Both the position numbers and the translations under genes were made by a program. A model generated the notes under the pieces. That model ran no database searches and was not told the DNA's origin. It saw only the letters and a list, made by a program, of their open reading frames with translations. A DNA stretch of 64,000 bases from assembly GCF_028683095.1 (NCBI RefSeq), contig NZ_JAJUBC010000005.1, positions 1 through 64,000 of the forward strand. The letters run 5' to 3'. Below are positions 20,668-30,621 of the stretch, in pieces. The first letter of the stretch is position 1. Every line of letters starts with the position of its first letter. Source of the stretch: Enterovibrio gelatinilyticus. Lineage in GTDB: Bacteria > Pseudomonadota > Gammaproteobacteria > Enterobacterales > Vibrionaceae.

Positions 20668-22185
20668 ATGAACACATCTGACAATAACAGTCTCGATAAC
20701 CCAATCCAGCATCAAACATATCTCGCCTTACCTGACGGTTTGTATAGTGAAGTGCCTCCTGTGCGCGTCGAACAGCCTAGCCTGCTTGTACTCAATCATG
20801 ACTTGCTCACACGTTACGGCTTATCCACTGACTGGTTTGAAAGCGCAGATGGCATTAACTTCCTTGCTGGTAATCATGACTATGCCGAGCAGCATCCTAT
20901 GGCTATGGGCTATGCTGGTCATCAGTTCGGACATTACTCTCCGCAGTTAGGTGACGGGCGCGCTCATATGCTAGGCCAACTAAAAACTAACAATGACCAG
21001 TTTATTGACGTGCAATTGAAGGGCTCTGGTCGCACACCCTATTCGCGAGGCGGAGACGGACGAGCAACACTTGGCGCAGTAATTAGAGAGTATTTAATCA
21101 GCGAAGCGATGGCTGGATTGAAGATCCCCACAACGCGTACCCTCGCCATGATGGCCACGGGCGATAAGGTGATGCGTGACTACCAAATGGTGCCAGGCGC
21201 CATTCAAGTGCGCACCGCAACCAGCCACATTCGTGTCGGGTCTTTTCAATATGCTTATGCCAAATTAGGTGCGAGCGGCGTTAAAGCGTTAGCAGACTTT
21301 CTTATCACTCACCACTACCCCGATGTTAGTGAACACGAAGTGAGTGATAACAAAAACAAATACGTCGCCCTCTTTGAGGCTATTTGTGTTCGTCAGGCCA
21401 ACTTGATTGCCCAGTGGATGTTGGTGGGCTTCATTCATGGTGTGATGAACACAGACAACATGTCGCTCGTTGGAGAGAGTATCGATTTTGGCCCTTGTGC
21501 CTTTATGGATGAATTCAAAGCCAATAAAGTATTCAGTTCAATTGACCGAGAAAGCCGTTACGCGTGGGATCAACAAGCCAATATTGGCTATTGGAATTTA
21601 CAGCGTCTCGCTGAGACTTTCTTGCCCTTATTTGATGATAAGTTTAATGAAGACTCAGACAAATCCATAGAAATGGCTCAGGCGCCGCTCTCAGTCTATG
21701 TGACGGTGTTCCAACAAGCCTTTCAAGATGGGTTAAAACAAAAACTCGGTGTAACAGCATCAACGCAAGATGCGGATGATTTCATAAACGAAGCGCTGCC
21801 AACGGTCGCTGGCGAAAGCATGGACTTCACGCAATTCTTTGATGCACTAACGCGAGTTGCCCAAGGCGATGAATCAGAAACACAGCTGCTCTCGCTGTTT
21901 TCAAACCAAGAGAAAGGCGAACAATGGATAGCGCGCTGGCACTCAGTGAGAGATTTATCTTCAGAGAGCGTTAAGGCCATGCGAGCAGCAAACCCCGCAT
22001 TGATTGCAAGAAACCATCAGGTAGAACAAGCCATTGAAGATGCAATGGAACGTGATGACTTTGCACTGTTCCATCGTTTGAGCCAAGCCTTGAAGAACCC
22101 TTATAGCGTCAGCGGTGATAACCGCGATTTACAAGCGGCTCCCATGCCGGAACAAAGAGTATTGCGAACATTCTGCGGGACCTAA
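20668..22185 (+). CDS. selO: SelO/YdiU protein adenylyltransferase (AMPylase)
   Basis: 505 residues. SelO pseudokinases transfer AMP from ATP to protein hydroxyls during redox stress. Present are GHQFGHYSPQLGDGRA, the SGRTPYSRGGDGRA loop, and the catalytic HGVMNTDNM with IDFGPC as metal-binding motif. The protein ends TFCGT: a near-terminal cysteine in place of the CSS ending of E. coli YdiU (from memory). ATG 20668 lies 10 nt after AGGGA; GTG 20662 and TTG 20644 are possible but less likely. Confidence 0.92.
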   Translation: MNTSDNNSLDNPIQHQTYLALPDGLYSEVPPVRVEQPSLLVLNHDLLTRYGLSTDWFESADGINFLAGNHDYAEQHPMAMGYAGHQFGHYSPQLGDGRAHMLGQLKTNNDQFIDVQLKGSGRTPYSRGGDGRATLGAVIREYLISEAMAGLKIPTTRTLAMMATGDKVMRDYQMVPGAIQVRTATSHIRVGSFQYAYAKLGASGVKALADFLITHHYPDVSEHEVSDNKNKYVALFEAICVRQANLIAQWMLVGFIHGVMNTDNMSLVGESIDFGPCAFMDEFKANKVFSSIDRESRYAWDQQANIGYWNLQRLAETFLPLFDDKFNEDSDKSIEMAQAPLSVYVTVFQQAFQDGLKQKLGVTASTQDADDFINEALPTVAGESMDFTQFFDALTRVAQGDESETQLLSLFSNQEKGEQWIARWHSVRDLSSESVKAMRAANPALIARNHQVEQAIEDAMERDDFALFHRLSQALKNPYSVSGDNRDLQAAPMPEQRVLRTFCGT

Positions 22186-22212
22186 GAGTAAATTGGGTCA
22201 AACACTGAATAC

Positions 22213-22240
22213 AAAAATGGGGCTTTCAAACCCCATTTTT
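22213..22240. terminator. Bidirectional terminator between selO and ubiF
   Basis: AAAAATGGGG-CTTTCAAA-CCCCATTTTT, a symmetric stem with A/T runs, between two convergent genes. Confidence 0.88.
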
Positions 22241-22270
22241 CATTCGATTTTGGTCGTTTCATCACGACAG

Positions 22271-23431
22271 CTACAGCCCCATGGCGTACTTCAACACTTG
22301 GGTTTTAATCGGCCCACTATTTTCAGCCAACTTTAAACCAACATTGCGAAGGAACTTCAGCGGCGCAATCTCATTGCTAAACCCGCCATAAAACACGTCC
22401 ATACCCGCCTGCATGATCAGGTTGTCAGGTTTACGCTTTCGCTCGTACGCCACTAAAACATCATCACTGATCCATTCAACACCAGCATCCGCGACAACGT
22501 CCAGCAAAGCATCAACGTCTTTAAAGCCAAGGTTCACACCTTGCCCTGCCAATGGGTTAATCGTGTGTGCGGCATCACCAAGAATGACTACACCATGGCT
22601 TGAATAAGATTGTGCATGGCGGCGAGTCAACGGAAAGGCACCCGCCTGAATCACGTCAATATCACCCAGCTCTTTCGGGAAGTGTGTCAACACTTCTTGT
22701 TTCAGTGCCTCAGGCGACATCGCACACAGCTGCTTGATTCGCGCTGGATTGTCATACCACACAAGCGAGCCTTGGTGCCCAAGTAACGGCAAAAAGGAGC
22801 GCGGCCCTTCTGGCGTAAACCACTGCCACGTAATATCTTGCTGCGGTAATGCTGTCTTCACGTTGATAAGCATGCAGTGCTGGCGATAATCCCACGCCGT
22901 CACACCAATCTTGGCGTAATCACGCACACGAGAATTGGCACCGTCAGCGCCAACCAACCAGCGACCATGAAGCACCTCACCACTATCTAGCGTAACCGTA
23001 TGTCCATTGTCATCCGCTTGCATTGAGACGATATTGGCGGGACAAAGTATATCGAGGTTAGCTTGCGCTTCACACGCTTGCCAAAGCGCCAGCTGAAGCA
23101 CTCGGTTTTCAACAATAAAACCAAGTTCGGATAAGTCCATATCTTGCGCATTGAAACGAATACGGCATTCAGGGTGTTCCCATGTTTCAAGACGACGATA
23201 TGGCGTCAGACGCATACCAAGCACTGAGTCCCACACTTTGAGCGCTTTCAACAAAGAAACCGATGCTGGCGAAATCGCCGATACACGCAAGTCCATGGGC
23301 TGATCAGGCGAATAAGCTTGCGGCGCAATACGCTCAACCATTGCGACACGTTTTCCTTGTTTCGCAAGGCCAAGTGCGGTTGCTGCGCCTACCATACCGC
23401 CACCCACGACGATAATATCGAATTGTTTCAT
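22271..23431 (-). CDS. ubiF: UbiF, ubiquinone-biosynthesis FAD monooxygenase
   Basis: 386 residues. N-terminal FAD-binding VVGGGMVGAATALGLA, then the ADGANS motif (about 163) and GDAAHTINPLAGQGVNLG (second FAD motif) of the UbiH/F/COQ6 family. Assigned as UbiF (3-demethoxyubiquinol 3-hydroxylase) because of similarity and because it is divergent from miaB, the conserved ubiF-miaB arrangement; it could only otherwise be a UbiH/UbiI paralogue. Confidence 0.88.
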   Translation of the reverse strand: MKQFDIIVVGGGMVGAATALGLAKQGKRVAMVERIAPQAYSPDQPMDLRVSAISPASVSLLKALKVWDSVLGMRLTPYRRLETWEHPECRIRFNAQDMDLSELGFIVENRVLQLALWQACEAQANLDILCPANIVSMQADDNGHTVTLDSGEVLHGRWLVGADGANSRVRDYAKIGVTAWDYRQHCMLINVKTALPQQDITWQWFTPEGPRSFLPLLGHQGSLVWYDNPARIKQLCAMSPEALKQEVLTHFPKELGDIDVIQAGAFPLTRRHAQSYSSHGVVILGDAAHTINPLAGQGVNLGFKDVDALLDVVADAGVEWISDDVLVAYERKRKPDNLIMQAGMDVFYGGFSNEIAPLKFLRNVGLKLAENSGPIKTQVLKYAMGL

Positions 23432-23724
23432 AACAGATTCTCTTTAAGTCCTTGCGGCATTTTACCTGTCATGCCACCAATTGCGACAACCTCTTGGCGA
23501 TAGCGTCATTAAATCCTACAAAAAAATTGGGGAGAACGTGATCTGGTCACAGTTTAGCTAAAGCAGTACAATACGCCCCCAATGCCCAAACCACGTTGAG
23601 TCACTCACGGGTTGGCGACAAACTGGACAATGCTTTTCGGCTGAGGTTGCAGTTATAACATAGCGTTACCACGCATCACCTTTCAGCCGAAACACGTAAA
23701 ACATTACTATGAGCAATAAGTTAC

Positions 23725-25149
23725 ATGGCTAAAAAACTTTTGATCAAAACCTGGGGCTGCCAGATGAATGAATACGATTCGTCTAAGATGGCGGATCTGC
23801 TCAATGCAGCTGGTGGCTACGAGCTAACCGAAGAGCCTGAAGAAGCAGATGTATTGCTTCTCAACACCTGTTCTATCCGCGAAAAAGCTCAGGAGAAGGT
23901 GTTCCACCAACTGGGACGCTGGAAAAACTTGAAAGATCAGAAGCCAGACCTTGTGATTGGCGTTGGCGGCTGTGTTGCAACACAAGAAGGCGACCACATC
24001 CGTGAGCGCGCACCTTACGTGGATGTTATTTTCGGCCCACAAACGTTGCACCGTCTGCCTCAGATGATTAATCAATCACGTGAAGACCACGGCCCAGTGA
24101 TGGACATCTCTTTCCCAGAAATCGAGAAGTTCGACAACTTGCCTGAGCCTCGCGCTGAAGGCCCAACGGCATTTGTCTCCATCATGGAAGGCTGCTCAAA
24201 ATACTGCACCTTCTGTGTAGTGCCATACACGCGTGGCGAAGAAGTTAGCCGCCCGTTGGATGATGTGCTTTACGAAATCGCACAACTGGCAGAGCAAGGC
24301 GTTCGTGAAGTGAACCTACTCGGCCAAAACGTGAATGCATACCGCGGCGAAATGCATGATGGTGACATTTGTACGTTTGCAGAGTTATTGCGTTACGTGG
24401 CTGCGATTGACGGTATCGACCGTATTCGTTACACCACCAGCCACCCGATTGAGTTCACTGACGACATCATCGAAGTCTACAGCGATACACCAGAGCTTGT
24501 TAGCCACTTGCATTTGCCAGTTCAAAGCGGCTCAGATCGTATTCTGACCATGATGAAACGCCCGCACACGGCGATTGAATACAAGTCAAAAATCCGCAAA
24601 CTGCGTCAGGTACGTCCTGACATCGCCATGAGTTCTGACTTTATTGTTGGCTTCCCTGGTGAAACCGATGCGGATTTCCAAGCGACAATGAAACTGATCC
24701 GTGACATCAATTTCGACATGAGCTTCAGCTTTGTGTATTCGCCACGTCCAGGTACGCCAGCGGCAGACATGCCGGATGACACCCCTGAGCAAGTGAAGAA
24801 AGATCGTTTGGCAGAACTTCAGCAGCAGATCAACGCGCAAACCATGATCTTTGCGCGTCAAATGCTAGAGACTGAGCAACGTATCCTTGTTGAAGGGCCA
24901 TCACGTAAGAGCTTGATGGAATTACGCGGTCGCACAGAGAACAACCGTGTGGTTAACTTTGCAGGCTCAATGGATTTGATTGGTCAGTTTGTTGACGTCA
25001 AAATCACTGACGTTCATGCAAACTCGCTGCGTGGCGAACTGGTTCGTACAGAGAAAGAAATGAACCTTCGCATCGCCGTGTCGCCTGCTGAAATGATCGC
25101 AAAAACACGCAAAGAAGATGATCTTGGCGTAGGCGTGTATACTCCGTAA
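23725..25149 (+). CDS. miaB: MiaB, tRNA-2-methylthio-N6-dimethylallyladenosine synthase
   Basis: 474 residues. It adds the 2-methylthio group to i6A37 of tRNAs. N-terminal UPF0004 domain with cluster cysteines in [16 protein letters not shown] and GGCVATQ; radical-SAM cysteines in [18 protein letters not shown] (CxxxCxxC); C-terminal TRAM domain. It uses two 4Fe-4S clusters. It leads into ybeZ through a 117-nt gap rich in hairpins. Confidence 0.97.
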   Translation: MAKKLLIKTWGCQMNEYDSSKMADLLNAAGGYELTEEPEEADVLLLNTCSIREKAQEKVFHQLGRWKNLKDQKPDLVIGVGGCVATQEGDHIRERAPYVDVIFGPQTLHRLPQMINQSREDHGPVMDISFPEIEKFDNLPEPRAEGPTAFVSIMEGCSKYCTFCVVPYTRGEEVSRPLDDVLYEIAQLAEQGVREVNLLGQNVNAYRGEMHDGDICTFAELLRYVAAIDGIDRIRYTTSHPIEFTDDIIEVYSDTPELVSHLHLPVQSGSDRILTMMKRPHTAIEYKSKIRKLRQVRPDIAMSSDFIVGFPGETDADFQATMKLIRDINFDMSFSFVYSPRPGTPAADMPDDTPEQVKKDRLAELQQQINAQTMIFARQMLETEQRILVEGPSRKSLMELRGRTENNRVVNFAGSMDLIGQFVDVKITDVHANSLRGELVRTEKEMNLRIAVSPAEMIAKTRKEDDLGVGVYTP

Positions 25150-25235
25150 TAACACGGAGGCCATATTGCCTTACCAAGCCCGTTAGCGAACGGGAGCATT
25201 CATCAGTTACCGGTGCATAAAATACGCACCGGTAA
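25142..25235 (+). promoter_or_regulatory. Three consecutive hairpins between miaB and ybeZ
   Basis: CTCCGT-N6-ACGGAG (25142-25159, spanning the miaB stop), CCCGTT-AGCG-AACGGG (25179-25194) and TTACCGGTGC-N9-GCACCGGTAA (25207-25235). All stems are perfect. None has a real T-run, so they look more like processing, stability or leader structures than terminators. Confidence 0.5.
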
Positions 25236-25266
25236 TATTTCCGAGGACAGGTTTGCGAGGACAGTA

Positions 25267-26343
25267 TTGAACAAGATTATTACCTTAGAAGTATCACTGG
25301 AACCAGCTGATAACTCACGCCTAGCCAGCCTATGCGGCCCTTTCGATGACAACATCAAACAACTCGAACGCCGTTTGGGAGTGGAAATCAACCACCGCAG
25401 CCATCTCTTCTCCGTCGTGGGTAAGCCACACACTGCCACTGCGGCAATAGAGATTCTCAAAACACTCTACGTTGAAACTGCGCCAGTCAAAAATCAGTAT
25501 CCAGATATTGATCCAGAAGACATTCACTTAGCCATTAAAGAAAGTGGCGTGCTCGAACAAACCGTCGAGTCGTCAATCCCCTATGGCAAAGAGATTCACA
25601 TCAAAACCAAAAAGGGTGTTATCAAACCGCGTACACCAAACCAAGCGCAATATATTGCGAACATGGTGACGCATGATATTACCTTTGGTATTGGCCCTGC
25701 GGGTACGGGTAAGACCTACCTTGCGGTTGCAGCTGCCGTAGATGCGTTAGAACGTCAGGAAATTCGTCGAATTCTGCTAACACGCCCCGCAGTTGAAGCG
25801 GGCGAAAAGCTGGGTTTCTTGCCGGGTGATTTGAGTCAAAAAGTCGACCCGTATTTGCGCCCCCTATACGATGCCCTGTTTGAAATGCTCGGCTTCGAGC
25901 GCGTTGAGAAACTCATCGAACGTAACGTGATTGAAGTAGCGCCACTTGCGTACATGCGCGGTCGCACACTCAATGATGCTTTCATTATTTTGGATGAAAG
26001 CCAAAACACCACAGTCGAACAAATGAAGATGTTCCTGACCCGTATCGGATTTAACAGCCGAGCGGTGATAACCGGTGATGTGACGCAAATCGATTTACCG
26101 CGAAATGCAAAATCTGGCCTTCGTCATGCCATTGAAGTGTTAGCGGATGTAAATGAAATTAGCTTCAACTTCTTCCAAGCAGACGATGTTGTTCGCCACC
26201 CTGTGGTTGCACGTATTGTCCTTGCTTATGAAGCGTGGGAAGCGGAAGACGCCAAAGCACGGAAACATGCTGAAGAGCGTCGTCGCCTCGAGCGTGAAGC
26301 AGCCCTTGCTGCGGTGCAGCCATCAGAAGAGAACCATCAGTAA
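25267..26343 (+). CDS. ybeZ: YbeZ/PhoL, PhoH-like ATPase
   Basis: 358 residues from a TTG start at 25267, preceded 5 nt upstream by GCGAGGA and matching the family N-terminus ([14 protein letters not shown]). Walker A GPAGTGKT and Walker B FIILDES identify the PhoH superfamily-1-helicase-like ATPase. YbeZ works with YbeY in rRNA maturation. The frame is open to 25213, but that extension overlaps the leader hairpin. The C-terminus is charged and probably disordered. Confidence 0.94.
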   Translation: MNKIITLEVSLEPADNSRLASLCGPFDDNIKQLERRLGVEINHRSHLFSVVGKPHTATAAIEILKTLYVETAPVKNQYPDIDPEDIHLAIKESGVLEQTVESSIPYGKEIHIKTKKGVIKPRTPNQAQYIANMVTHDITFGIGPAGTGKTYLAVAAAVDALERQEIRRILLTRPAVEAGEKLGFLPGDLSQKVDPYLRPLYDALFEMLGFERVEKLIERNVIEVAPLAYMRGRTLNDAFIILDESQNTTVEQMKMFLTRIGFNSRAVITGDVTQIDLPRNAKSGLRHAIEVLADVNEISFNFFQADDVVRHPVVARIVLAYEAWEAEDAKARKHAEERRRLEREAALAAVQPSEENHQ

Positions 26344-26344
26344 A

Positions 26345-26809
26345 ATGCAGTATTTCGTCGATCTTCAAGTCGCGACACAAAACACCGACAATCTGCCAAG
26401 TGAAGAGCAATTTAGTCACTGGTTTGAGCAAGCGGTTAAATCGTTTTGCGAGCAAGCGGAAGTGACCATTCGCGTCGTAGATGAGTTTGAAAGCCAAAGC
26501 CTAAACCGCGATTATCGCGGCAAGGATAAGCCGACAAACGTATTGTCGTTTCCGTTTGAGGCGCCTCCTGGTGTAGAGTTAGATCTGCTAGGTGATTTGA
26601 TTATTTGTCGACAAGTCGTCGAAAAAGAAGCCGAAGAACAGAATAAAGAACTATTCGCCCACTGGGCACACATGGTTGTACATGGCAGTCTCCATCTGCT
26701 AGGTTATGACCATATTGATGATGAAGAAGCAGAAGAAATGGAATCTCTCGAGATTTCAATCATGAATGCATTGGGGTATGACAACCCTTATGCGGCAGAC
26801 TTCATCTAA
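26345..26809 (+). CDS. ybeY: YbeY endoribonuclease
   Basis: 154 residues. The zinc motif [15 protein letters not shown] (H-x3-H-x5-H) near residues 113-127 is diagnostic. It acts in 16S rRNA 3' maturation and ribosome quality control. The ATG at 26345 begins 1 nt after the ybeZ stop; the longer in-frame extension to 26153 lies inside ybeZ and is not real. Confidence 0.96.
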   Translation: MQYFVDLQVATQNTDNLPSEEQFSHWFEQAVKSFCEQAEVTIRVVDEFESQSLNRDYRGKDKPTNVLSFPFEAPPGVELDLLGDLIICRQVVEKEAEEQNKELFAHWAHMVVHGSLHLLGYDHIDDEEAEEMESLEISIMNALGYDNPYAADFI

Positions 26810-26833
26810 ATTAACGTTGTAAATATTGAGACA

Positions 26834-27700
26834 ATGAACGAAGACAACTCACAAAGCTCTGAAGGTCCGAGTAGAAAGACCTTCTTCGAACGTTTAGGAC
26901 AGATCTTTCAGGGTGAACCTAAAGACCGTCAGGAACTGGTAGATGTATTCCGTGATTCGGAACAGAACGATCTGATCGATCACGATACACGGGATATGCT
27001 CGAAGGCGTCATGCAGATTTCTGAAATGCGCATTAGAGACATCATGATTCCGCGTTCGCAGATGGTAACCATCGAACGCTCACAACCTCTCGAACAAATC
27101 ATCACGGTTATCAATGACGCCCAGCACTCGCGCTATCCGGTGATCAGCGATGACAAAGACCATGTTGAAGGTATTCTGTTAGCAAAAGACTTGCTACGTT
27201 ACCTGATGCCTGACAGCGAACCATTCGACATCGATAAAGTGATCCGCCCTGCTGTAGTAGTGCCGGAAAGCAAGCGTGTTGACCGATTGCTGAAAGAGTT
27301 TCAGGAAGAACGCTATCACATGGCGATCGTTGTCGATGAATTCGGCGGCGTATCAGGCGTGGTGACAATCGAAGATATTCTTGAAGAAATCGTCGGCGAT
27401 ATTGAAGATGAATACGACGATGAAGAAGAGCAAGAAATCCGCCAGTTGAGTAAGCACACCTTTGCGGTGAAAGCGCTAACAACACTGGAAGATTTTAACG
27501 AGAAATTTGGTTCTCAGTTCAACGATGATGATATCGACACCATCGGTGGATTGGTGATGACCAGCTTTGGTCACCTGCCAACCCGCGGCGAAGAAGTAGA
27601 CATTGAAAACTTCCATTTCAAAGTCACCGCAGCCGACAGTCGACGTGTTATCCAATTGCAGGTTACTATTCCAGATACTACTGCAGAGGAAACGGCATAA
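26834..27700 (+). CDS. corC: CorC/YbeX, CBS-domain protein
   Basis: 288 residues. Two CBS domains (about 70-190, with [12 protein letters not shown] and [23 protein letters not shown]) and a C-terminal CorC/HlyC domain. Named for Mg2+/Co2+ efflux but in this position (ybeZ-ybeY-ybeX) increasingly linked to ribosome metabolism. The acidic stretch [13 protein letters not shown] is typical. Predicted soluble. Confidence 0.94.
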   Translation: MNEDNSQSSEGPSRKTFFERLGQIFQGEPKDRQELVDVFRDSEQNDLIDHDTRDMLEGVMQISEMRIRDIMIPRSQMVTIERSQPLEQIITVINDAQHSRYPVISDDKDHVEGILLAKDLLRYLMPDSEPFDIDKVIRPAVVVPESKRVDRLLKEFQEERYHMAIVVDEFGGVSGVVTIEDILEEIVGDIEDEYDDEEEQEIRQLSKHTFAVKALTTLEDFNEKFGSQFNDDDIDTIGGLVMTSFGHLPTRGEEVDIENFHFKVTAADSRRVIQLQVTIPDTTAEETA

Positions 27701-27707
27701 TCGTCAA

Positions 27708-29264
27708 ATGCTAAATATTGAAACTTTAAAGCGGCCCCAAGTATTCATGCGGATCTTCGGGGCCGCTTTTTCTGGTGCGCTCGCCACATTGGCTTTTGCC
27801 CCTTACTCTTTCTGGCCAGCTATGCTGGTTTCTTTGTCTACCCTTCTTTTACTCATCCATCAGCAATCCCCCAAGCGCGCCGCATTAATCGGCTTTAGCT
27901 GGGGTCTGGGCCAATTTGGTACCGGTGTCGGTTGGGTATATGTGGTGATAGAGAAATTCGGTGGCTTACCCACCGCCATTGGCCTGAGCCTGATTGGTCT
28001 GCTTGTGATGTACTTGGCGCTCTACCCAGCGCTATTTGCATTCATTCTAAGACGCGTGCAACTTCCCATTGCATTGTCTTACTTGCTGTTTGCCCCCTCG
28101 CTTTGGCTGGTCATCGATTGGTTCCGCGGTTGGTTCCTCACGGGGTTTCCTTGGCTCTGGCCGGGTTACAGTCAAATCGAAGGCCCTCTCTCAGGCTTTG
28201 CCCCATTAATTGGCGTACAAGGCATTACGCTCGCACTGCTGATTATTTCTGGTTCCATCGCGTTTGCAGCCATTGCTCGTAAGCTCTCTGCGCTCATACC
28301 TGCGATTGTTGTTTTCATTGTCGCCACGGTGTCGGGCTATATTCCTTGGGTCCAAGAAACAGGAGAAAGTGTGGATGTCGCCATGGTGCAAGGCAATGTC
28401 CCTCAGGAGCTAAAATGGCTACCTAGCCAACGCTGGCCAACGTTACTGACTTATCAAGACCTGACGCGACAAAACTGGGATGCGGACATTGTGATATGGC
28501 CAGAAGCCGCTATTCCAGCCCTAGAACGTGATGTGCCAGATTTCCTTGCTCGTCTCGATGCCGCCGCCATTAACAATAACACCGCCATCATTACTGGTGT
28601 TCTGGATCAAAACGATGACGGCCAGTTCTATAACAACGTGATCACCCTCGGTGACAATGGCATGCAGGGATACCATTACCCCGCACAAGAAAGCTACAGC
28701 AAGCACCACTTGCTGGTGTTTGGTGAGTTTGTGCCTTTTGCGGACATTCTGCGCCCATTAGCACCATTGTTTAACTTACCGATGTCATCGTTCAGTCGCG
28801 GCGATTACACGCAGCCTAACATTGGCGCAAAGGGCCACCAGCTTGCCCCTGCTATTTGTTACGAAATCGCCTTTAGCGATCAAGTACGCCAGAGCTTAAC
28901 GCCAGACTCAGACTTTATCCTCACCCTGTCTAACGACACGTGGTTTGGTACGTCTATCGGACCACATCAACATCTGGAAATTGCGAGAATGCGAGCACTG
29001 GAAAATGGCAAGCCCGTGCTTCGCTCAACCAATACAGGCCTAACGGCGGCGATTGGCTACCAAGGCGACCTGATTGCCCAAGTCCCGCAATTTGAAACCG
29101 TGGTGCTGCGTGCAGACGTGCCTACAACGCGAGGACAAACGCCGTATACGCAATTTGGGGATTGGCCGCTGTATATCTGGATTCTTTTGTCTGGTGCGGC
29201 GCTGCTTGCGCTAACACGTGGTAAAACTAATATGCCTCCTAAAAAACCTGAGTCGCACTTGTAA
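27708..29264 (+). CDS. lnt: Apolipoprotein N-acyltransferase
   Basis: 518 residues (E. coli 512). Final step of lipoprotein maturation at the inner membrane: N-acylation of the diacylglyceryl-cysteine. N-terminal membrane helices over about 190 residues, then a nitrilase-like domain with Glu in WPEAAIP, Lys in the YSKHHLLVFGEFVP region and the nucleophile Cys in CYEIAFSD; a final helix at the C-terminus. Start ATG 27708 is 7 nt after corC; an in-frame extension upstream lies in corC. Confidence 0.95.
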   Translation: MLNIETLKRPQVFMRIFGAAFSGALATLAFAPYSFWPAMLVSLSTLLLLIHQQSPKRAALIGFSWGLGQFGTGVGWVYVVIEKFGGLPTAIGLSLIGLLVMYLALYPALFAFILRRVQLPIALSYLLFAPSLWLVIDWFRGWFLTGFPWLWPGYSQIEGPLSGFAPLIGVQGITLALLIISGSIAFAAIARKLSALIPAIVVFIVATVSGYIPWVQETGESVDVAMVQGNVPQELKWLPSQRWPTLLTYQDLTRQNWDADIVIWPEAAIPALERDVPDFLARLDAAAINNNTAIITGVLDQNDDGQFYNNVITLGDNGMQGYHYPAQESYSKHHLLVFGEFVPFADILRPLAPLFNLPMSSFSRGDYTQPNIGAKGHQLAPAICYEIAFSDQVRQSLTPDSDFILTLSNDTWFGTSIGPHQHLEIARMRALENGKPVLRSTNTGLTAAIGYQGDLIAQVPQFETVVLRADVPTTRGQTPYTQFGDWPLYIWILLSGAALLALTRGKTNMPPKKPESHL

Positions 29265-29295
29265 TACAGAACATTCGCACTCTCTCTATGTCATA

Positions 29296-29330
29296 AATAA
29301 GGCTAAGGATTTTCCTTAGCCTTATTTTTT
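29296..29330 (+). terminator. Terminator after lnt
   Basis: AATAAGGCTAAGG-ATTT-CCTTAGCCTTATTTTTT: a 13-bp perfect stem and T6 tail. Confidence 0.93.
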
Positions 29331-29352
29331 CGATACCTTTTTCGATATATCA

Positions 29353-29376
29353 ATGTATCGATGTATCGATGTATCG
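29353..29376. repeat. Three tandem copies of ATGTATCG
   Basis: Perfect 8-bp unit repeated at 29353, 29361 and 29369, running into the 14-bp palindrome ATCGAAGCTTCGAT (29372-29385). It lies in the presumed promoter or leader of the YSC84 gene, 29 nt before its ATG. Confidence 0.7.
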
Positions 29377-29404
29377 AAGCTTCGATGACCTTAGGGAGAT
29401 ATTC

Positions 29405-29992
29405 ATGCACGCCTTCTTTCGACGACTCTCACTGATCCCATTGCTGCTCTCAGCAGTATTTGTCGCCCCAGCGTCAGCGGAACCCGATGCCGAACTGTTT
29501 GCCGACACTCGCGCAGCACTGGCTAACTTCCACCGTTTTGATGAAGTAAAACCGTTTTTCGACAAAGCCTATGGGTACGCGGTCTTCCCCTCCGTGGGTA
29601 AAGGCGGATTTTGGATTGGAGGCGCTTACGGAAATGGGTTGGTTTATCAAGGCAACCAAACGCTTGCTCAAGCAGAGCTGATTCAAATCTCGATAGGTTT
29701 TACGTTTGGCGGACAGGCATTTAGTGAGATTCTGTTTTTTGAAGATAAAGCCACTTTCGATAGCTTTATGTCAGGAAGCTTTGAGCTTGGTGCTCAGGCA
29801 TCAGCCACGGCGTTGACAGAAGGGGCTGCGGCACATGTTGGGACAACAGGCACGTCTGCCAGCGCTGGGAATAGCCAATCAAAAGCGTATTACATTAACG
29901 GCACAGCCATTTTCACCCAGGCCAAAGGTGGCTTGATGGTGGAAGCGGCGCTCGCTGGGCAAAAGTTCAATATTACGCCGCTAGGGAATTAG
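29405..29992 (+). CDS. YSC84-domain periplasmic protein
   Basis: 195 residues with a signal peptide (hydrophobic core about 8-20, cleavage after APASA). The rest is a YSC84/SYLF lipid-binding domain: FPSVGKGGFWIGGAYGNG, then QISIGFTFGGQAFSEI. Related to bacterial proteins of unknown function exported to the periplasm; eukaryotic relatives bind phosphoinositides. ATG 29405 follows AGGGAG; an upstream in-frame ATG at 29369 lies in the tandem repeat and lacks a ribosome site. Confidence 0.82.
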   Translation: MHAFFRRLSLIPLLLSAVFVAPASAEPDAELFADTRAALANFHRFDEVKPFFDKAYGYAVFPSVGKGGFWIGGAYGNGLVYQGNQTLAQAELIQISIGFTFGGQAFSEILFFEDKATFDSFMSGSFELGAQASATALTEGAAAHVGTTGTSASAGNSQSKAYYINGTAIFTQAKGGLMVEAALAGQKFNITPLGN

Positions 29993-30010
29993 AGACCCTA
30001 CACCCAAACA

Positions 30011-30496
30011 TCACGCAGGATAAGGCTTGCGGCTATACTCCGTGTTGCCGCACTTAATGCACGGGATCAGCACACCGACATGGCTATGTTCGGTCTGATT
30101 GCCACACTTCTCGCAAACCAAAATACCTAGCCCAACGACTTCACCAGCAGAGTAAACACCGTGGTGTTGAATATCTTTCAGCACCTCATGCCACTCCAAC
30201 TGTGTTTTGTCCGTAATTTCAGCCAGTTGCTCCCAAAGCGTATTGGCAATGAGGCTTTTGAACAACTCGCCATCATCAGCACGGTCTTCCGACTCATTAT
30301 ATTGCTCGCTGAACTCCTGAACATCGCGTTTGAAGTACGCCTCAATTAAGGCCAGTTCATCCTTGGTCATGTCAGATGCGGCATCGAAATACCGTTCAGA
30401 CAAATCCAGCCAACGTTTTAGCTCATCAGGACTGTGCTTTAACGCGTCAGTAATCCGCTGAGTGAGTAATTTATACTCCGTTTTTTGCTCTGTCAT
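30011..30496 (-). CDS. ybeL: YbeL family zinc-ribbon protein (DUF1451)
   Basis: 161 residues (E. coli YbeL 160). N-terminal helical, charged half; the conserved LWEQLAEITDKTQLEWHEV and HHGVYSAGEVVGLG; C-terminal zinc ribbon with CEKCGN and CIKCGN. Function unknown. Divergent from leuS, as in E. coli. Confidence 0.92.
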   Translation of the reverse strand: MTEQKTEYKLLTQRITDALKHSPDELKRWLDLSERYFDAASDMTKDELALIEAYFKRDVQEFSEQYNESEDRADDGELFKSLIANTLWEQLAEITDKTQLEWHEVLKDIQHHGVYSAGEVVGLGILVCEKCGNQTEHSHVGVLIPCIKCGNTEYSRKPYPA

Positions 30497-30621
30497 AGGT
30501 CACCTCTGCATTCAACTGTTGTTGCGCCATCTACCTTTGGTTATTCTATGTCGATTATTTTGGTTCATTTCGTACCTATCTCACAAATTCCCGGATGTCA
30601 TCGATGCAAGAACAAAACCCG

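Noticed and set aside
26153-26344. N-terminal extension of ybeY inside ybeZ
   Set aside because: It lies wholly inside ybeZ in another frame; the ATG at 26345 gives the family length and start.
27603-27707. N-terminal extension of lnt inside corC
   Set aside because: It overlaps the corC 3' end, has no conservation pattern of Lnt, and ATG 27708 gives the normal length.
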